NCBI GenBank assembly: GCA_030272155.1
Contig: CP126194.1
Coordinates: forward strand, 1,178,001 to 1,242,000
Source of the DNA: Tetradesmus obliquus
Taxonomy: Eukaryota; Chlorophyta; Chlorophyceae; Sphaeropleales; Scenedesmaceae
Length of the DNA: 64,000 bases
Reading direction: 5' to 3'
The position numbers were made by a program, and so were the translations under genes. Every line of letters begins with the position of its first letter. The stretch's first letter is position 1. A model generated the notes under the pieces. The model saw only the letters and a list, made by a program, of their open reading frames with translations, was not told where the DNA came from and did no database searches. Shown piece after piece: positions 1 through 11,538 of this stretch.

Positions 1-3000
1 GCGCCCAGCATTCTGAGCAGATTGCCCGCCAGAGTTTGCTGTACAATCTGCACAGACCGGAACTGTGTGAGTGGTGGGTTGTGTTGTGCGGAAACTGATA
101 TGCGGCATTGCTGACAAGTGGCCAAAGCAGCTGTCAAGATCTGCTCCTGCTACGCTTCTCATGTGCCTTGGCCTTGTCCTGTGTGCATGGTGCGCTTGCT
201 GACACGCAGGCGCGCAGGCGGCGGCTGCTTGTGGAGCAGCAGGCTGCACGTGCTACGTCCGAGAGCAGGGTTGCGGCAGAGTCACTGCTAGAAGTGCTGG
301 TGCGGCGCAGCGGCGAAGAACAGCGCCTTGGCCAGCGGCTGTGGCAGCTGCGGCAGGAGAAGGTGAGAATGAGCAGCACGCACACTGCACGGCAAGAACG
401 TGCTGCGCTTGGAGATTGCCACCAGCAGCTTTATGCACTTGTGCTCCAACAAGGCTACTGCAAGAGTTGCAACAGATGTCTGCTGCGCTGGAGCAGCCGA
501 TTTCAGCCAGCTGTTACGTGGTGTTGCAATGGAGATGCAGCTCAGTGTTGGCCTCTGTTGCTGCTGGCGCCTGCAGGATGCCATGGAGGCTGACAGGAAG
601 CTGCGTGAGGAGCAGTACGCTGCGCGGCGGGACAAGGACTGGGAGGAGACGCTCAGGCGGGAGGCGGAACTGCACAGGTGAACCGGTGCATCACAGCAGT
701 TGGGGGTGGGCTGGGATCACATGTATTTGAGTTGGGATTCGGCAGCAGCAAGAGGCGCTGTGCATTGTGGGTTCGTTGTGCAGTTGGAGCAGCTGAGCAG
801 GAGGGCAGAGTAAGAGGATATTACGCATGCCTTTGTTGATCCCACAACTTGTTTTGTAACGTGTCGCAGGTCAATGAAGGCGCAGTTTGAGTCATCAACA
901 CAGCAGGAGCTGGCCACCTGGCATGAGCAGCAGCAGCAGCGCGCAGCCGCCAAGGCAGCCGCACACCACAAGTTTGGCGAGCATGTGGCATGGCAGGTTG
1001 TGCAGCTTGCAGAGCGTGTAGTTGAATACAGGGCTGCTACAGCCGGCCAGGCTGTCCCTCGCAGGGACTGGAGGGCTTGGGTCAACCTGTTCCTAGCAGG
1101 TTGGTGTACGCTGCAGCTGGGGCTGGATGCAAGCAACATGGCAGTGGTTGCAGCTTGCTGCAGAAAGTGCGGCACTGGTACCTGCAGTTTTATCTGGCAG
1201 TGTGCCACCTGTAGTCATGCAGTGTTTAGAGTTGCAATTGTTGTGGAAGTCCAGCAGTGCAGCCGCCGCATGTTCATCCAATGCACAATTGCATTGTTTT
1301 TCTGTCCCTGTGCTACAGATGATGCGTCACTTGGCAGTCCTGTAGTAGCAACAAGCCCAGAGGCAGCGGCAGAGACAGGCTCTGCACAGCAGGCGCTCAA
1401 CACAGCAGAGCTGCAGGAGTACCTTGCTGGGCAGGGCGAGTGGGTGCTGCCTGCAGAGGCAGTGGCCAGCAGCGCAACTGGGGCGACAGCAGCGGTACAA
1501 CAACATGCTGCCCTTGGGCGGGTTGTTGCTGAGCTTGCTGCGCTAGCTCAGAAGCTGGAGGGACGGCAGTTGCCGTTGCCTGCTGCTGGTGGCAGTGCAG
1601 ATGGTGTGGATGCAGTGCTGACTGCAGCAGACGCAGCAGCAGAGCAATGGCCTGAAAAGGCGGAAACAAGCACAATCAAGGCGATGCCTCTTAAGCTTGC
1701 AGTGGTGAGCCTAGGATGTGATGCGCATAGCATGGGATGCTCTGCCAGGTGGTGCTTGGTATGCAAGCTGAGCTGCCTCACCATTGTTGCACCAGAAGAT
1801 TACCACAACTGGACCACGTTAGCTCTTGCAGCATGTACTACAGGGTGAACAGCTTCTTGCGCGCATGATTGCACGCATCATTGCGATTGCTGAACATGGT
1901 GTCCTTGATCTTTGTGCGTCCTGCAGGCTGGCGGTCCCTTTGCCGGCAAGACAACTGTGGCCCGCGCCACTGCACAGCTGTATGGCTTGAAGCTGCTGAC
2001 TCCAGAGCAGCTGGTGGCAGACGCAATTGCAGCTGCACAGGCTTGGGAACTGCAGCAGCAGCAGCAGCAGGAGCCTCAGCAGCCAGAGCAGCCAACATCT
2101 GACAGCCAGGAGCAGCAGCAGCATGCTGACCAGCAGCCAGCTGACCCTCTTGCTTTAGCAGCAGAGCCGCCCAAGCAGGTGCTGCTGGGACAGCAGGCGC
2201 TACAGGAGCTGCAGCAGGGCACTTGCGTCTCAGATGCACTGCTTGTGGAGCTGCTGGTGCAAGGCATGCTACAGGCTAGGGAGTATGCGCCACCCCCGCC
2301 GGAGCCACCTACAGTGGAGGTCAAGGGCACCAAAGGAGGCAAGGGAGCAGCAAAGCCTGAGCCATCAGCTGCAGGCGGCAGGAGATCAACAGGCGGTGCA
2401 GCTAATTCTGCAGGCTCAACTGCTGGCGGGACGCCAGGCGCTGCACGAGGCAGTTGTGATGCCAGCAGCAGCGGTGGTGCAGGCAGTGCAGTGCTGCCAG
2501 CGCACCTGGCAGCAGCAGCTGGCGCTCAAGGCAGGGGCTTCATCATAGACGGCTTCCCGGCTACTGCAGAGCAGGCAGTGCTGCTTGAGAAAGCTCTAAC
2601 TGGGCTGGACCTTGCAGCAGAGCAGGCGCTGGTGGACTGGGCTTCACTGGTTGCGCCGCCTCCGCTGGATGCGCTGCCGCAGCTGCAGCGGCCGCTGGTG
2701 TCTGGCCTGGATGCTGTGCTTGTGCTGAGCTGCAAGGATGAGGCGCTGGCAGCCAAGCGGGCACTGGGTAGGCGGCTGGATCCCGCGACAGGTGAGACGT
2801 AGTGTACCCAGATCACCACCGGCATAGTAGATTGTGCAGTGATGTTTACTACTGCACACTGCTAGCTACCCTGGGGCAGATTCAGGTGTATCTGCCCAAT
2901 TTTTATAGCGGCGACTTGCTCACAGCACGCCTGGTGTGTGCTTGCAGGCCGTCTGTATCATTTGGAGTTCGACCCACCTCCAGCCAACACCCCTGGTCTC

Positions 3001-6000
3001 TCGGAGAGGCTTGTGATGGTCACTGGGTCCGATAATGACACAGCACAGGTAAGCCTTGACCCTTGCATGCAATCACATTTCGGCCACCAACGTTCTTGGC
3101 TTCTTTACCAAACACCAGTCTACACAGCTGCAGGTGATACACGCATAAACCGGGCTTGTTGCTGATGCAGGTGCCGCAGCGCTTGGCCAGTTACGCTGCA
3201 GCTGCTGGCCCCCTGTCAGGGTGGCTGGGCCGCTTCAGCACGCTGCGGCGCCCACTAGACGGCGGCGCAGAGCTTGAGGAGGTGCTGGCAGGCGCATCAG
3301 ATGTGGCTGCGGGCATCCTGCTGGCTAAAAAGGATGCACAGGCCGCAAAGGCAGCAGCAGAGGCAGCACACAGGGCCAAGGAGAGCGCCGAGAAGGTGAG
3401 CGGGCGCGCAAGCGCATAAGTTTGGTGGCATGTGTCGGGTTGAGGTGGATGAATGACTGTGCTATACCGCGGCAGCTGCAGCAAGCACTGGAGGCGACAG
3501 CTCAGCTGGCATTGCACCACGCTGTCACACATCTCAGGCATCACATACATGAAATGGCTGCGGCAATTGCAGGCCAAGGACTATGCCCGTGCAGCTCAGG
3601 GCCATGCCGAGGGCGCTGCGCGGGAGCTGCTTGCTGCCAAGCGCGCAGAGCTGCAGGCCGCTGTGCTGCTGAACGGCGGCAAGAACCCAGACCCTGCGTC
3701 AGTTGAGGTGCTCAAGGCGCAGGCGGCAGCCAAGTGTGCTGAGCAGCTGAAGGTGAGGCGGGCAATTGATGGTGTTTGCTGTTAGCTTGCTGCAGTAGCA
3801 TCAGTACCAAATGCAGCCTTGAAAGAAGTAGTTTACACTTGGCATGTGCTTTGCTCGTATCATACTTTCCAAGAGCAGTGTGGAGTGTGCCGCATGGAGC
3901 CATTCTATGACATTGGCGTGGGTGTCCTGCGCAGGTGTGCCGCACAGCGGCTACAGATGCTGCTGGGCATGCTGAGCGGGCCAAGGCTGCTGCTGAGTCA
4001 GCGTCAGCTGCTGTGCAGCGCTGCAGGCTGTCAGTTGGCGATGCGTCTGTGTCTGCGGAGGCGGAGGCAATAGCCAGCAAAGCAGGTGAGTAGCCACACA
4101 GTGCAGCTGGTGGCTGCTTGTTTGTGAGGGCCAATGGATCTACTGTAGTATTGTATGGTACTGTATGCAGAACACGCCCAGCACAGCACATGTTGTGTTC
4201 TGCACCAGCTGCGTAAAACAGTTTATGCATTTGCCTCTTTGCTGCTGCAGCTGTCGACGCTGAGGCTGCTGCTACTGCAGCCATTGAGGCAGCAAAGAAG
4301 GCCGAGGCCGCCAAGCAGCTGTCAGAGGCGTACGTAGCAGAAGCAGAGAAGTGGTTTGCAGCAACAGATGTCCAGGCTGACGCAGCAGTTCCATCAGCGC
4401 AGCAACTCGCAGCTGCAGCCAACGCACCATCATCAGCAACGGAGGATGCTGAGTCAGGGGCACCTGCAGCAGGCGCTGCTGCCGGCAATGCAGCTGCAGG
4501 AAGCAGTGCCAGCGGCAGTAGGGCCTTGGCGAGCCCTGCTGCCCTGCCAGCAGCTGCAGTGCCACTGCTGCATGATGAGTGGCTGCTGCTGGAGCAGGTC
4601 TACACAGAGGGCATGGGTAGAGGCTTTGCAGGGCTGCGCTCAGCGCGTGGGCTGGCGCTGAGCCATGTGGCCGGCAACTGCTCCTGGTTTGCGCAGTTCC
4701 TGAAGCGCGCAGACGGCAAGCAGGCGATGCTGCAGTCGTTTGTGGAATGGTTCAATGCTGTGGAGCTGGACATGCGCAAGGCAAAGGAGACACAGGTGAA
4801 TGTGGCAGGCTGTTGTGTGGCAGCGCTGGGGTGCAAACAAGCGGTGGGGTTACTGTGCACATATGTCAACTTGGCTGCTGTTCATGCAAAGCAGCTGAAC
4901 GAGCTGCTGGTGTGAGGCAGTTGTTGTCCCTCACAATTGACGCTGTTCACTACTGCTGCTGCTGCTGCTGCCAGGCTGAGCTGTTGCTGCGCAGTGAGGA
5001 GCTGCGCGATGCGCTGTGGGGCATCTGCGACAGCAAGCATGAGGAGTCAGAGGCGGCTCGCCTGAAGCTGGCAGGAGACGGCTCCGCTGCTGAGCATATT
5101 GGCTTGCTGGGGCTACACCTGACAAGCCTGGCCCAGGTGGAGCTGGACAGGTGGGCAGCTGCTTGCACAGCTGCAGTTGCTGCAACAAGCTGACAGTGTT
5201 TGCCAACTGCATATCTTGAACCTCGCTGATGTATGGCCAGCAGCGAGGGAAGGTCAAAACATGCAGGATACACCATGGTAGCTTGCACATCTGACTTGAT
5301 GCCACTGTGCTGTTTGCTGCCCTGCAGGTTCCTGGCTACGGCACAGTTCCTGTACAGCTACTGTCACTACGCGCAGGGCATCTACAACCCACCTGGAGCA
5401 CACAAGCCTCTGTGCCCCCTGCCAACAGTGCTGTCTGCTGCTGCAACGGAAGCTGCTGGCAAGCAGGACCCACCAGCAAAGCCAGGGTCAGCAGCAGCAG
5501 CACCTCCACCAGCCTACTTGGTAAGCCTCCAGCAGCGGCTGCCTCAGCTAGCTGCTGCTCTGAAGGCCGCTACAGCAGCCTCCACAGCCACACAAAGCAG
5601 TGCTGTCGGTATGGTCGAGGACTGGAGCAGGAAGGTTGCAGCTGCGGCAGCAACAGCAGCAGCCGCCAACACTGCAGCAGCCGCTGCGGCAGCGGCGGCG
5701 GCAGGACAAAGCATGCCTGGAGCTCACAAGCCAGCCTCTGCAGTTGCTGCCAAAGCAGGTGCAGCCGCCGCCCCTGCTTCTGCAGGCAAGACGTCAGCTG
5801 CAGGGGCAGCAGCAGCAGCAAGCAGCAAGCTGGCTGCCAGCAGCGAAGAGGCTGCGGCAGCTGCTGCAGCCGCAGCGGCAGTTGTGGCTGCGCTGCCGCA
5901 GCCTGCTGCGCTTGCAGCTGTACTGACTGCGCTGCAGGCAGCACTTGCGCAAGAGGTCCAGCAGCTGCAGCAGCGGCTGGCACTGCTAGGCAGCAAGGCT

Positions 6001-8249
6001 GCTGTGATTGTGGATGAGCTGGTGCAGCTGCAGGCTGCAGCCAACCACCAGCTGGCGGAGTGGCAGCAGCACCGCTACGTGGCTGAGTGCAGCGCCGTGG
6101 CAGCACTGGAGCGCATTGTGAAGGCAGCTGCTGTATCAGGGCAGCCGCTGCCGCATGATCTGAGGCTGGAGGTGAGGCTGTGTTGTTGAACAGTTGGGGC
6201 AGCATATGCCACAACCTGCAGAGATGAGGACGGCTACTTGTGCCCTGCGCCTGACCACTGCTTTTGTGTCCATACAACGTGCAATCTTTAAACGGCATTC
6301 ACCTGCCCTGAATGTCAGCAGCGGCAGTTGCAATGCCAGGTACTTACCGGCTCACCATGTTGCGGAAACAGTAGGGACCAACGCAAACATGTTTCAAACC
6401 TGCAGGATGATGTGTTGGTGGTTGATGAGAGCCAGCTGCTGGTGCCGACACCCCCAGCAGCGCCGCCAGTGCGCCCACCCTCGCCGGCAGCGCCGCCTGG
6501 CGTGCTGTCTGTGCAGCAGCTGCAGCAGCTGGCAGAGGCGCTAGGCCAGGCTGCGCCAGCTGGTTTCCTGGCTACAGCAGATGCAGTGGAGCTCATGCTG
6601 CGCATGGCGAGCCAAGGTAGGGGAGGCAGGTGTTTTCACAGTGAGGTGTCACCCCACCAAAAGCGCTGTGTGCGCCATGCTGTGCAGTGGCTGGTGCAGT
6701 GCACTAGCACGGGCACAATAGTATTACTGTGTTGCATGGGAGACATGCACATATATTGCTGCATGCATGGAGACTGAAATGATCTCTACGGATGCGCAGC
6801 AGTTGAATATGCCTGAAATTTGCCAGGTTGCACAAGGCGGCGTTGGATAGCCTGGACGCGTGCCGTCATCATAGCTTTTGACCTTGTTATTGTCTGCTGC
6901 TTGCAGGAGTCCTGCCACCATCCTGGCTAGACATCGATGCCGCACACATGGCGGCTGCGCTGTCCAGCTTTGACCCCACCTTGTCAGGCTACCTGGACTG
7001 GCGGGAGCTGCTGCTGGCACTAGCTGCATGCAGCCTGCCAGCCATCCACACAGCAACACCAGCGCAAGTTGCTGCGCAGGCAGCGCAGCTGGCGGCTGCC
7101 GATGGGGATGCAGATGGCTGCCTGACGCAGGCTGAGTTTGAGGGTGTCAGGTGGTGGTTTGAGCCAGGGGCAGAGGCAGTGCAGGCGGCACAGGAGGAGC
7201 AGCAGGCGGCAGTGGTGAATGAAACTGCAGCTGGTCAAGGAGGGGAGGGAGAGGCAGGTGCTGGCAGCTCTGCAGCGCAAGATGTGTTGCGGGAGGCAAG
7301 CAGGTGAGGATGGTGGGGGCTGTGTTGGTGCGAATTTCCTGCTTGCAGCATTGGCAACATGTGTCAAACCATACACAAGGACCCACATGCAATTACCCTC
7401 TCTTACAGCATATGCGCACACCTTGTGCTGTTGTAACATGCAGGGCAGCAAGATTTGGCTTGGGTTGTGCGTGAGGCCTTCCCGTACTTGGTGCATCAGT
7501 GCTGTGAGATGTGATGCTTCTGCTCAAACGTTGCTTGCTGCGTCTCATGCAGGTGCAGCTCCTTCAAACAACTGCTGTGGAGTCTGTTCCAGCAGCCAGC
7601 TGCAGCTAAGCCAACCACTGCAACAGCAGACGCCCTCACCCACAACACAAGCACTGCTGCAGCAAGCAATGCAGAATCAGGTGAAGCGGACAGCAGCAGC
7701 GCACGCAGCTCAACAGCAGGCGGAACCTGCAGCATCGCTGCTGCTCTGCTGTACCTTTGCCCAGACAGGGACTTGTACCAGGGCATCACCAAGGCAGTGG
7801 CAGCAGTGACGGGCTGTGCTGAAGGGGCTACTGTAAACGCTGCCAAAGTGGTGCAGATCTGCTACCCTCTGCTCGGCCCAGAGCAGGCAGCGCCGCTGCA
7901 GCGCGCTCCACTGACTGCTGCTCAGATTGCTGCTGCTGTGTCAGCTGCAGCAGCTGCAGCAGCGGCTGGAAGTGAAGGCCAGCTGCCAGCAGCATCAGGA
8001 GCCGGAGCAGCGGCACCTACAGCACCACCGGGAGGCAGGGTAGGCAGTGCACATCAGGCATCAGCAGCTGGACATCCCACAGCTGCGCAAGCGGCAGCAG
8101 CGGCGGCGGCTGCGGCTGCAGCGGTGCCGCCACCAGAAGCAGCCCTGAAGATGAGTCAGCTGATGTACAGCGCTGCGTGTGAGAGGGTGGTCACGCTGCT
8201 GCTTCAGCGGTACCAATGGAGGGATGTGTATGTGGCTGCAAGGCTGTGA
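1..8249 (+). CDS. CPC1: Central-pair protein CPC1/SPEF2-like, 3' part (5' end outside window)
   Basis: Partial gene. Exons read at about <1-64, 218-362, 577-677, 870-1098, 1319-1704, 1927-2791, 2948-3048, 3171-3395, 3573-3750, 3935-4085, 4250-4795, 4974-5150, 5329-6172, 6406-6616, 6908-7304 and 7554-8249 (TGA). The exon at 1927 opens an adenylate-kinase-like domain with P-loop GGPFAGKT, then GFIIDGFP, then GRRLDPATG joined across an intron to RLYHLEFDPP, the NMP-kinase LID region. Alanine/glutamate-rich coiled-coil exons follow. The exon at 6908 carries two canonical EF-hand loops (DPTLSGYLDWRE and DGDADGCLTQAE). The last exon has ALLYLCPDRDLYQGI, like the SPEF2 C-terminus. Family knowledge: CPC1/SPEF2 is a C1b projection protein of the axonemal central pair, needed for normal beat. 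Adenylate kinase plus EF-hand in one long coiled-coil protein makes the family call firm. The first two exon joins are the least certain. Confidence 0.85.
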
Positions 8250-8952
8250 GTGGGTCACCTTATGTGGCTGGTTGTGGCGCACCCAAGGTCACAAACCAGT
8301 TCTGTTTTATGGTGGCTGGATGTTTGCTATCACGTGATGTCCTGAATGCAGCTGATTGAAGTATGAAGTGCAAGGCCAGTTGCTGTTGCAAAAGGTAACT
8401 CATTGCTCCACCAAGCTGATCCTCACGATGACACCTGTCGAGTCTGTGTGTGCCTTGGTAGCCAGCTAAGCTGCAGCGAATGCCAAAAATTGCATGTGCA
8501 GCCTGACCCAGGCAGGGCCAGGCAGGCTGCGGGCAACACATGCATGCGCAGCAGGACCGATGCAGACGAAGTGCCTGTCACAGTTGTGCCACCCCTTGGC
8601 CTGCAGGCATGTAAAACACACTCCATAACAAGAGTGAAATACAGCTTCCAAATAGACACCGCCTGTCAACCGACCTTCGACTGCAGGTGTGGCCTACACC
8701 GTGAAGGGCCCGTTGCTGCCGTTGTCCAACCTTGGACACCTCGTGCGTTTTGGTGTCGGGTGTCCACCGGTTGATTGTTTTACCACATGGTGAAACAAGG
8801 GCCGTAAGATTCTCGTGTATTCGTCAGTTCCTGCACCCGGAAGCCATCACACCCAAGACAGACATCGTGCGAGATGACAAGCTCAGCAAGCCGGAAGCCA
8901 CTGCTTTATCAGTTAGTAGCACAAGCTGAGCTCTGCGGACCAAGCCGCTGTC
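8250..8952. other. Intergenic region between CPC1 and the LRR gene
   Basis: No open frame here has a recognisable domain or plausible splice pattern. It should hold the CPC1 3' UTR and the promoter of the downstream LRR gene. I see no RNA gene or mobile element. Confidence 0.5.
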
Positions 8953-9583
8953 ATGGAGCAAGATCAGCAGGATCAGCAAGACCACCAGGTGAGCAACAGC
9001 AGCAGCAGGCTGCTCCTGATAGCAGGGGTTGCTGACATTTAGGCGTGACAAGCTGGAGGTGCAGCTGAGAGAACCATCCGACTTTAGGACTTGAATCAAA
9101 TCGCAAGCTCGTCACTGCTCGTGATGAGAGGCACAGCGTGCCACAATCAAATATGCTGCCTGATGGCTGCCTTCAATGCATGTATGATTGCAGGACGTAG
9201 CCGCGGCAGCACAGTGCGTGGCATGTCAGCAGCCATCATTCATCAGAAACCCCGGAAGTACTATGCTCAGCAGCAGCCACATGCAAGGCATTGGCGCACG
9301 CTGTGCAGCAGTGCAGCGGCTGCCATATGACATTTGTGCTGCCCCTCAGTGCGACGCTGCCACGCCTGCGCAGCTTTGCGCAGTGGCTACCCAAGCATGC
9401 TGCCCTGGTCAAGAGCCTTTGCACCATTGCACAAGAGCCGGCGTTGGCGTCTGTGGATGGCCTGCTGTGGGAAGACCATTTAAAGGCACGCATGCTGCTG
9501 CAGCAGCAGCAGCAGGTTGTGAAGGAAGCAGCGGCGCAGTCGGCAGCAGCAGCAACAGCAGCCGAGGCGGTTGTTTTGCATGA

Positions 9584-9642
<59 letters not shown>

Positions 9643-10535
9643 GTCTGCGCCTGAAGAGCTTCAGCAGCAACTGGCGGGGCTCGCCAGAGCTGCTGGCTGC
9701 ACTTCCAGCACACTGCCTAACACAGCTGCACCTGGACCTAGGGTGGCCATTAAGCCGTCCTGTGCGAGCCAGTCACAGATATGACAGCGCAGAGGCATCA
9801 GCAGCACTTGCACGGCTGAGCAGCCTGCAGCAGCTGACTCTGGCAGACACCAACTTAATGTGCAAGAATGCAGTCGGCTGCTTAGCAGCTGCAGCACAGC
9901 TGACACAGCTGACGCTACTGGATCTGGCTGCGTGCAAAGATGACTGGGCTGCGGGGGTTGAGTATGGCGAGCCTGATTCTGATCCTGTGCTGCCGCAGCT
10001 GCTTCCCTCCCTGTCACAGCTGCGCGTGTTGCGCCTCCCAGCCGGCAATACGGATCAGTGGCCAGCCCTGGATCTGAGCCACATGACGCAGCTGCAGGAG
10101 CTGACAAACGGCGCCATGAGCAGCAACTACTTCAGTGAGGTGCACTTGCCTGCTCAGCTGCGACAGCTGGACTTTGGATTGATGGGCTACGAGGATCAGC
10201 TGGCAGCAGTGGCGCAGCTGCAGCAGCTGCAAGCTGTCATGCGGAATAAGGGCACACTGCCGAGAAAGGGACACAGCAGGTGATGCTCCGGACTGTTGAC
10301 GTTCCTGTGTGAGGTGGGGGTCTATGAGCTCATGCACAGCCTGCCGCAGCCTGACATGGTGCAGCTGCTGCAGCCACTGGCGCAGCTGCCGGCCTTGCAG
10401 CACCTGACAATGAAGTTCAGGGAGCCCGACAGGGCAGCAGCTGCATGGGCACAGCTGCCACATCAGTGCCAAATCACAGTGGAGTACACACCTTTCACAA
10501 CCCTCAGAAGCGAGATGTGGGAGCTTGCAATTTGA
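8953..10535 (+). CDS. F-box-like / leucine-rich-repeat protein, interrupted by an in-frame TGA
   Basis: A first exon at 8953-8988 (MEQDQQDQQDHQ, then GTGAGC) is proposed. The main open frame starts near 9210. It begins with a helix like the end of an algal F-box (EVLCSAAATCKALAHAVQQC), then a CAG-encoded poly-Q of about 17 residues (9588-9638), then irregular leucine-rich repeats (LSSLQQLTLADTNL, LTQLTLLDLAA, LSQLRVLRLP, LPALQHLTMKF). At 10281-10283 the frame meets TGA, but the same frame stays open to a second stop at 10533-10535 and still encodes LRR-like sequence. Either a very short intron removes the TGA (GTGATG donor at 10280) or the gene is decaying. F-box/LRR proteins usually act as SCF substrate adaptors, but no substrate can be inferred here. 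The first exon and its acceptor are uncertain. Confidence 0.6.
9588..9638 (+). repeat. Exonic (CAG)17 tract encoding poly-Q
   Basis: An uninterrupted CAG array lies in the LRR gene and is read as glutamine. It sits between the F-box-like segment and the first LRR. Confidence 0.9.
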
Positions 10536-11538
10536 AGTGCCTTGGCAGATGCAACCAGCTGCACCAAGCGTGCGTAGGAAGTCATTCAACCCCCTGTGCC
10601 TGACAAATGGCACTGCCAGTTGTGGTGGCAGCTGCCAGGTGTACACATGTGGTGGCATATGGTGCATTGGCAGGCTTGAGCATATCTCTATGCTCACATG
10701 TTGAGGGCCATACACGGCTGGTATCTGATGATGCGCTGATGCGCTGGCGCCAACGGCACTTGCGCAAATTCAGCTCTATGTTGTCATTGTCGACGCGATA
10801 GACGCAGCAGTTGAAGGCTGCTTGTGCACTGCCTTGCTGCGCTGCAAAGTCTCATGTGTAGGTGCCAGTTTGATGATTTATTACTGTTGTTATGTTACAT
10901 GCCTTTGGATGGCACAGCAGCACAGAGCAAGGGTGGTACCATTTGTGGTGTGCGCATGACGCGTCTCACTAGGGTTCAGCCAGTGAGCGCCATATGAGCA
11001 ACATGCATGGGGGCGTTGGTTCCAACATGCGTACCTTCGTGGTAATGTTATAAGCTCTTTCATGCTGTGCCCCATCACGCAGCTTCAGTTGATCTGACGC
11101 AAAAGCAATGTCAAAGGACTTTCGTGAAAGTAGGCACAAACCCATCATGGCATGTCAGCTGACCAACTAGTTACAAGTTACAAGTCCTACGCGTCGGAGG
11201 CAGGCAAGCATGCTTGAGCCTATGCTCTTCCGTGCGTAAATTAGAGAAGGACAAGGACAGGCCTAAGCCTGAGAGCTCTATCGTAAGAACTCAGTCCCAT
11301 CCTACTACGCGTTGACACAAGAAGCCCTAAGATAAGCTGCAAATGGACTCCGACGCCGGGCCCCTGGCAACTGGCTGCCCCAGGGGTCGGCTGCTCCTGC
11401 CGGCCCGCATGCGGGCAGACTGCCCCATGGGTCGGCTTCTCCGCCAAGCCGCGTGAGAGCACAGTGCTCCACGGGCCGGTGACCAACTAGTCCCAAGTAT
11501 GCACGAGCCGCAGGAACAGCAACGTAGCAGGGTACGGG
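10536..11538. other. Tail-to-tail intergenic region with short dispersed repeats
   Basis: This lies between the LRR gene (+) and the methyltransferase-like gene (-), so it is mostly 3' UTR and spacer. TGACCAACTAGT occurs twice in direct orientation (about 11160 and 11480). Two TGCCCC-GGGTCGGCT stretches lie at about 11372 and 11420. TTACAAGTTACAAG at about 11171-11185 gives two TGTAA motifs on the minus strand, the usual chlorophycean polyadenylation signal, suitably placed for the minus-strand gene that ends at 11539. Confidence 0.45.

Noticed and set aside
5570..6298. Minus-strand 242-aa frame opposite CPC1
   Set aside because: Complement of alanine/glutamine-rich CPC1 exon; no domain.
10281..10283. 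Selenocysteine as explanation of the LRR TGA
   Set aside because: No known selenoprotein in LRR/F-box families and no SECIS recognised by eye; a short intron or nonsense mutation is simpler.
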